Assembly (NCBI RefSeq): GCF_028583425.1
Contig: NC_072790.1
Location: 155,614,397-155,678,396 of the forward strand
Length of the DNA stretch: 64,000 nt
Direction of reading: 5' to 3'
From: Eublepharis macularius
Taxonomy: Eukaryota; Chordata; Lepidosauria; Squamata; Eublepharidae
Shown here: positions 58,812-64,000 of the stretch, piece by piece
How positions within the stretch are numbered: position 1 is the first letter of the stretch
Layout: every line of letters begins with the position of its first letter
Made by a program: the position numbers and the translations under genes
Notes under the pieces: generated by a model
What the model was told of the DNA's origin: nothing
Seen by the model: the letters and a program-made list of their open reading frames with translations, nothing else
Databases searched by the model: none

Positions 58812-59066
58812 CCATGTAGGAATGGTGGCAAATCGCACACCAACTCACGTCTCCACCCCTCTCTTCCCCTTATGGTTGACAGGGAACGGTGAAGTGAATC
58901 CCACCCTGGGATATTAGGAACACGGTGCAGAGTGTGTTTTTATGCCCCTAAATCTGGCTTTTATCATTATACTGTTTTATCAATGTTTTTATTTGTATGT
59001 TGTGATCCGCCCTGAGCCTGTTCGTGGGGAGGGCGGACTATAAATCTAATAAATAATCATCATAAC

Positions 59067-61086
59067 TTCCAATTGTGATCCTTTTTATCTTGGGGTGTGA
59101 TCTTATTGCTGGAACCAAAGGCTCCATAATTATGGCAAACAAGATTGGGGAAAGGGGACAGCCTTGCCTGGTTCCCCTTGCTATGTGAATATCTTCTGAG
59201 TGAATATTGTTAGTTCTAACTACAGCTTTGAGGGATAGATAGAGAGCATTGATAGCATTTAAGTTCTCCAAACCCCATTTTTTGCGGTATAATTTTTAGG
59301 AATGGTATTTCCACAGTATCAAATGCTTTTTCTATATCTAAGGCCAAGAGCATGGCAGGGGTCTTGTGTTGTTCACAGAAATTAATTATATTCAGCGTTC
59401 TATGAGTATTGTCAGACAGGCTCCTAGTTAGCATAAATCCAGCCTGGTCAGGGTGTATGTATTTGGTGATAAAACTGGCCATTCTTTTTGCAAGTATAGA
59501 TGTAAAGATCTTTTGATCCTGATTTAATAAAGAGATTGTTCTGTATGATTTAGTGTCAGTAACATCCTTGTTCTTTTTTAGGGATGACTGTAATTTCAGT
59601 CTCTGACCAGGCTAAAAATTGCCTGTTGTCATAAATGAATTGCAGGTGGCTGCAAAGGCTGCAAATAAATCAACATTTTTAAAAAAAACTCTTCAAGAAA
59701 GCCATCCCTGCTTGGGATTTATTATTTTTCAGATCCTTTATGGTGTTCCTGACTTCCTGCACTGTGACTGACAATTCCAGAATTTGTTTGTGTTCTTGTG
59801 ATAGTTTTTGGAAGGTTTCCTGAGATGCTAAATATGTTGAAATACTGTTAGGGTCAGGTTTTCCAGATGTATAGAAGGATCAGTAGTACTCTGCAAACAC
59901 ATTAGCTATTGCCTCAAAATTAGTTTGAAGATTCCCATGAACATCTCTAATAGATTTAATACTATGTGATAAGGCCTTTTCCTTAACCTTCCAAGTCAAT
60001 AACTATAGATTTAGGTGATCTCACCCAGTACTTTTGTTTAGTGTATAGCAGGTGTTTCTGGACTTGGGAGTTTTCCAGATTTTCCAGATATATGTTTATA
60101 TATTCATTTACTATATTTTTGTGATCATCTTCTAATTTTTTTATTATTGATATAGTTTCATTCTGATTTTTTCTTTTTGTTTCTTATGATGATTTCCCCC
60201 TTTACCACCACCTTCATAGCGTCCCATACATGGATTTGAGGAGTGCTGCAGAGTAAATTCATTTCAAAATATTGTCTAATTTCTAGGGAAATATCTGAAG
60301 TAATTTGGTTATTAAATAAAAGTGATTTATGTAACTTCCAGTTTAATTGGGTCTGTTTAATATTATTTGTTGTAAGCACACATTCTGTCCAAGCATGGTC
60401 TGCCCACAATTTGTCATCAATGCTTGTAGAAATTGTTTGGCTAATTAGCTTAGGAGGTAAAAAGAAAATATAATCAATCCGTGTGTATATGTTATATATA
60501 GGAGAAAAATATGTGTAGTCTCTTACCAGGGGATTTTGATGACACCATATATCCTGCAGACCTCCTCTGGTCATTATTTTAGACAATTTCAAGGGTCCTT
60601 TTTCTACCTTTTGCAAATCTGTCTCTTTAAAGATCTATCTAAATCATAATTCATAAGGTAATTAAAGTCACTAGCCAGGATTATTTCTCCTTCTGTGGAA
60701 GAACAAAGATTAGTCAGAGTGCTCTCAATAAATTGCAACTGACCCTGGTTTGGGGCATAAGCAGATGCCAAGGTGATAATTTCCTGTTCTAGATAACCTT
60801 TAATGAATAGGAATCTACCTTTATTGTCTGTTAAAGAATCAATCAGAGAAAAGCGAGTGTCTCTTGAGAACTTCAAAGAGCCTGGGGATTGCTATTGCTA
60901 GCCAAACCAGTTAGATTGCAGGGCCAGTTGAGTTGATTTCTTTAAGTGGGTTTCCTTAAGGAAGAGGATTAAGGGCCTCAGCTTAATCAGAGCTGATATT
61001 ACCCTTTTAGCCTTAATTTTATTATTTAACCCTTGGCAGTTTACTGATACAACTTGATATGATTGATTGTTGTTAGACAACATCAT
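59067..61086 (-). pseudogene. L1 ORF2 endonuclease and RT, minus strand, decayed
   Basis: Minus frames cover the start of the endonuclease (SVNCQGLNNKIKAKR, ILFLKETHLKKS at 61060-60900), its middle (ASAYAPNQGQLQFIE at about 60760; RIDYIFFLPPKLISQTI at about 60480) and the RT fingers (DQAGFMLTRSLSDNTHRTLN, LALDIEKAFDTVEIPF at 59440-59310; TRQGCPLSPILFAIIMEPL at about 59170-59110). Several frameshifts and stops break it. The palm YADD motif and everything after it is missing at the left edge, where the L2-like LINE begins. Confidence 0.75.
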
Positions 61087-61444
61087 AGGAAATTAAATGC
61101 AGGTAGCATTCCTTATGCAATAGGATATAATTGCCCCTTTATAATCGGGGTGACTTAGGCTGTTTTGTTGCCACAAACTTAGTCAGGTTGATCAATAAGT
61201 CAGATTCAATGTTAAAGCTGTTTTTCCCTCTTTAGTCCTCCCTCTATCCAATTTCCTGAAAAGAATGCTTCCAACATTGTTTATTGTCAAATTAAAATAT
61301 AGTTTCACAAACGTGAGTTCAGAACATTCAATTTGTGAATGAAATAACCCAAAGGATAAAACTTGAAAAAAGTAACACCCCTTATCCCCTGTCCTCTCAC
61401 TTTTGACCCCTCTCAAAAGGCTTTTTACAAACCCTATTTCTTTG

Positions 61445-61618
61445 TCCCTAACCCTGTGACACTGAGAGATCTCTGTCTTTTGGTGCTACACCTCTGAAGA
61501 TGCCAGTCACAGCTGCTGGCGAAATGTCAGGAACTACAGTGCCAAGACCATGGATATACAGCCCGGAAAATCCACAACAACCATCGTTCTCCGGCCATGA
61601 AAGCCTTCGACAATACAT
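61445..61618 (+). mobile_element. PLE pLTR fragment
   Basis: Copy of the 557-690 type: GTGACACTGAGAGATCTCTG, CTGAAGATGCCAGTCACAG and CTTCGACAATAC. It lies between L1 ORF2 and ORF1 sequence on the opposite strand. Confidence 0.75.
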
Positions 61619-61924
61619 TAACTATATTAACTTTATGAAATAGTTATTCTGCACTGAAATAAAAAATAAAAAAGAAACAGCAGAAAAAAACAAGGAAAGA
61701 GCAGAACATCAAAAAAACTCATATACCACCCTGGATTCGGCCTTGCACATAAGGTCGAATTTGTAGAGCACATAGTCTCTACTCCTGGAGGTAAATATGT
61801 AAACAAAAAAGCGAAAGTTCTTCTGAGAGCTAATGACTCTTGGTTTCTGCCTCAACATTGCTTGATAGAATTAAGAGAATATTGTCAGTATATCCATATG
61901 CAGGTGGGTCTGTAGATTTTGGTT

Positions 61925-62285
61925 TCAACATTTGTATTGCAGCCTGGTTTGGATTTTCTTTCGTTTGTCCATCATCCTGGGGATTCTTGAGTCCTTTGAT
62001 GAAATCTTTGTGGAAGACTCTGGAGTGGTGTTTAATTCCAAAGAATTCAGCAGATGTTCCAGATCTTTAGTATAGCTTAAGGTCCCATTATGAAGCACAG
62101 ATAGCTTAGCAGAGAAGCCAACCCACAGGTATTTTATGTTGGCTTTTGAAAGGGCACTAGTGATCGGTTTTAGGTCATGGGGCATTCTTGTTATGACTCT
62201 TTCTTTCTCTTGGGTAGATTTTGCCTTTAATCTTTCTCTTACACCCTCTGGGTAGATTGCTGCCACCAGGAATATTATATTCCAA
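61925..62285 (-). pseudogene. L1 ORF1 C-terminal domain, minus strand
   Basis: The minus frame shows ERLKAKSTQEKERVITRM, DLKPITSALSKANIKYLW and LSVLHNGTLSYTKDLEHLL, matching the ORF1 C-terminal domain seen at 47250-47480. The upstream RRM and coiled coil of ORF1 are not visible; a PLE fragment and the chimeric retrocopy lie there instead. Confidence 0.65.
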
Positions 62286-62322
62286 GATATTTTATTTAAA
62301 TTTCCCCTTTAGTGACATGCTT

Positions 62323-62642
62323 GATCAAGCACCAATCCATATGCAAAAGAACCTCCTCAGGATACAGTGAAACCTCCCTCCATTAGCATTCCACACCCTG
62401 GGAAACTCTTACAGGATGACTCAGCCCAACCCCACCCCTCCTGAGTAGATATAAATGACCTGCCAACATCCTTTCCACACTGTGACACTGAGAGATCTCT
62501 GTCTTTTGGTGCTACACCTCTGAAGATGCCAGCCACAGCTGCTGGTGAAACGTCAGGAACTACAATGCCAAGACCATGGCTATACAGCCCGGAAAATCCG
62601 CAACAACCATCGTTCTCCGGCTGTGAAAGCCTTTGACAATAT
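62323..62642 (+). mobile_element. PLE 3' end fragment
   Basis: About 320 bases almost identical to 361-682, from ATCAAGCACCAATCCATATG to the CCTTTGACAAT end. It contains a hammerhead-like core at 62517-62557. It separates the L1 ORF1 remnant from the MIA2-like retrocopy. Confidence 0.8.
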
Positions 62643-63158
62643 ATTCCTAGACATTCTTTCTGCATTGAAGAGCAGTTCCTCTCTCTGTTCATATCATATA
62701 CTTTTAATGTGGTTTTAGCTTCTGCTATTTGCTGATAAATAGATTTTGTTTCATTTTCTAAAGACTCCATTCTTCTCTACATTTCAGCCATCAAGTCATC
62801 TTGTTGTGATCGTTTAGACTTCTCTTCTTCCAGTTCTTTTCCTAAACTATTTTCTTCTTGAGAACAGAGTTTGAGCTGCTCAGTTCTTTACACACTGTCT
62901 TCATGTTTGATGCACTGGTTGACTTGTTTAGAAGGTTAACATCCTTCAAGGAGTTTCCTAACTCTTTATACTCTTTTTTGCACATGCTGAGCTTTTCTAG
63001 TACTTTACATTTGTCTTCAACCAGTTCAGCAAGTTTACTAGCAAGTTGTTTCTCTCTTCCAACATAAAGTCTATTTCTAACTGACTGATAGCTCCTGTAC
63101 ATTAGTAGAAAGACAATTAAAAGGGCAACAACAGCAAAATAAATCACCATTTCTGAGT
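62643..63158 (-). pseudogene. MIA2: intronless MIA2/CTAGE5-like retrocopy fragment
   Basis: On the minus strand a hydrophobic segment (IYFAVVALLIVFLLMY) is followed by the family signature NRLYVGREKQLASKLAEL, EDKCKVLEKLSMCKKEYKEL and, after a frameshift near 62855, LGKELEEEKSKRSQQDDLM, then MESLENETKSIYQQIAEAK. These follow the membrane segment and first coiled coil of MIA2/CTAGE5 (TANGO1 family, which organises ER exit sites for large cargo). In vertebrates this region is spread over several exons, so the continuous form implies reverse transcription. A TAG near 62780 also interrupts it. The gene family call is from memory of the motif, not from a search. Confidence 0.65.
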
Positions 63159-63478
63159 TCTAAACATTCAGCCTTCTCAAAAGATGTTTTCATAAGCTCC
63201 AGACTCTTCTAAAGCTGTTGTTTCTCACTTTCCAGTTCTTTGGTTTCTAATTGTAACTGAGCCATCTTGATGTTTATTCTCTTCAAAGATTCAACCATTC
63301 TTCTGAGTTCTAAATTCTCTTCATCAATTTGTGTATTCTGTTTCTCTAAGGACTCTAGCTGAAAGCTGAAGTTTTCTGGCTATCTGAAGTCTTTTTTAGC
63401 TTTCTATTTTCGATAGATTGGAGTTTTCTTGCTCTAAAATTTTTATTTTTTCACAAGTTATCATTAGGTTAGTAACCC
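63159..63478 (-). pseudogene. CCDC88A: CCDC88A (girdin)-like coiled-coil fragment
   Basis: Minus-strand pieces read KRVTNLMITCEKIKILEQEN, then ENRKLKKTSDSQKTS, then QIDEENLELRRMVESLKR, KMAQLQLETKELESEKQQL and KSLELMKTSFEKAECLEL. This order and wording match the central coiled coil of CCDC88-family proteins (girdin/Daple), closest to CCDC88A. Two frameshifts and a TAG make it non-functional. It is joined directly to gypsy pol sequence on one side and to MIA2-like sequence on the other, with the CTCAG at the second joint able to belong to either. Confidence 0.55.
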
Positions 63479-64000
63479 TTTTCTGTAACAGCTCATTTTC
63501 CCACACAAAAATGTCTGTTTCTGTGTTCATCTCATTCTGCCTGGCCTTCTCTCTTATGTCCTTTAACTCAGGAGCTGTCATAAATTCTTTTTTAAACTCC
63601 TCAGAGTTTTTATTTATGCCTCCTCCTTTTCCTTGTGACACATTTCAGCAGTACTGACAGGAGTTAGAGTCTCTCTTTTTCCCTCCTGCAATGTATCAAT
63701 TGTGTCTGTTGCTAAGATACTTAGGGGCCTGTTTTCTGCTCCCCTTGGTTCAACTTGTAGCAATTCTTTTGAGTCAGTGCATATTTGAATTCTTGCCTTT
63801 GCTCCCATTACATCTCTTCCCAATATTACTGGTATTTTCTGTTCTTTAATAACTGCACAGGGAAATATTCTTCTTTTCCTCTCCAGTTAATTTTTAGCCA
63901 TGCTAGTGGCACTCTTTTAGAATTTCCGCACACACCTTGCAAGGATATTTGCTTATCTGGAATCAGGTTTTTCTTATTAACCAAATCTTCCCTGACCAGT
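63479..64000 (-). pseudogene. Ty3/gypsy-type protease and pol linker fragment
   Basis: Minus-strand sequence from the window edge reads SLQGVCGNSKRVPLAWLKI, then, after a frameshift, ILGRDVMGAKARIQI, the end of a retropepsin. It continues with a linker containing FMTAPELKDIREKARQ and FVWENELL, typical of the region before the RT in gypsy-group pol of reptiles. The protease active site would lie beyond 64000 and is not seen. An early stop and frameshifts show decay. A retroviral rather than Ty3/gypsy origin cannot be excluded. Confidence 0.5.

Larger units (their letters stand above)
53745..59062 (+). mobile_element. L2-like LINE (Jockey-group), decayed, with two nested insertions
   Basis: A probable 5' UTR (from about 53745) precedes endonuclease and RT sequence (55190-58040). 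The 3' end has GATCCGCCCTGAGCC, GGGGAGGGCGGACTATAAAT and an AATAA tail near 59050. A PLE (54422-54929) sits in the 5' part and another PLE-type element (58077-58811) in the 3' part, each with its own target duplication. The 5' limit is an estimate. Confidence 0.7.

Noticed and set aside
62842..63150. Possible novel one-pass membrane protein (minus strand)
   Set aside because: The membrane segment and RLYVGREK motif belong to the MIA2/CTAGE5-like retrocopy, which has a frameshift, a stop and no proper start or end.

Overview
The window looks like repeat-rich intergenic or intronic DNA from a squamate reptile. I infer this from the mix of transposon families: CR1 and L2-like LINEs with reptile-type 3' tails, L1, several Penelope-like element (PLE) families, a tRNA-derived SINE of the Sauria type, hAT and Harbinger DNA transposons, and a Ty3/gypsy fragment. 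I found no confident single-copy host gene exon. Most of the coding capacity belongs to mobile elements in varied states of decay.

Layout. 1-690: 3' end of a PLE (GIY-YIG tail plus pLTR). 701-6650: SINE, old CR1, MITE and otherwise plain sequence. 6654-6862: a palindromic MITE with TTA duplications. 7745-10400: a nearly intact PLE (reverse transcriptase plus GIY-YIG) with one frameshift. 11052-12677: two GC-rich hAT-like elements, each with an exact 8-bp target duplication. 14995-15512: a CR1 3' end. 16627-32977: one CR1 copy split by a 15.2-kb Harbinger transposon (16717-31949). 34490-43708: SINEs, MITEs, a 2.1-kb TTTTCACACT-ended element holding a pentanucleotide satellite and a possible LTR-like segment, and a head-to-head PLE fragment. 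46843-48189: an L1 element with ORF1 but no ORF2. 51680-64000: a nest of an L1 on the minus strand, a Harbinger-like end, an L2-like LINE carrying two PLE-type insertions, and a chimeric retrocopy at the right edge.

The most notable system is the Harbinger element. It carries a four-exon gene for a Myb/SANT (trihelix) protein on +, a two-exon HARBI1-type DDE transposase on -, and a second, different trihelix gene on + with acidic linkers and two candidate SUMO-interacting motifs. All predicted splice junctions keep frame. The transposase is broken by a 5'-truncated L1 with a perfect 15-bp target duplication; the frame is intact on both sides of the L1. In known Harbinger systems a Myb-like partner carries the transposase into the nucleus and to the DNA; two such partners plus shared TCACGTGA promoter motifs would make this an unusually elaborate element.

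The second notable object is at 62643-64000 on the minus strand: gypsy protease/pol sequence runs directly into intronless coiled-coil sequence of CCDC88A (girdin) type and then into MIA2/CTAGE5 type sequence starting at its membrane segment. It looks like a chimeric reverse transcript of three sources. The third theme is hammerhead-like ribozyme cores at matching positions in several PLE families, often in head-to-head pLTR arrangements with target duplications.
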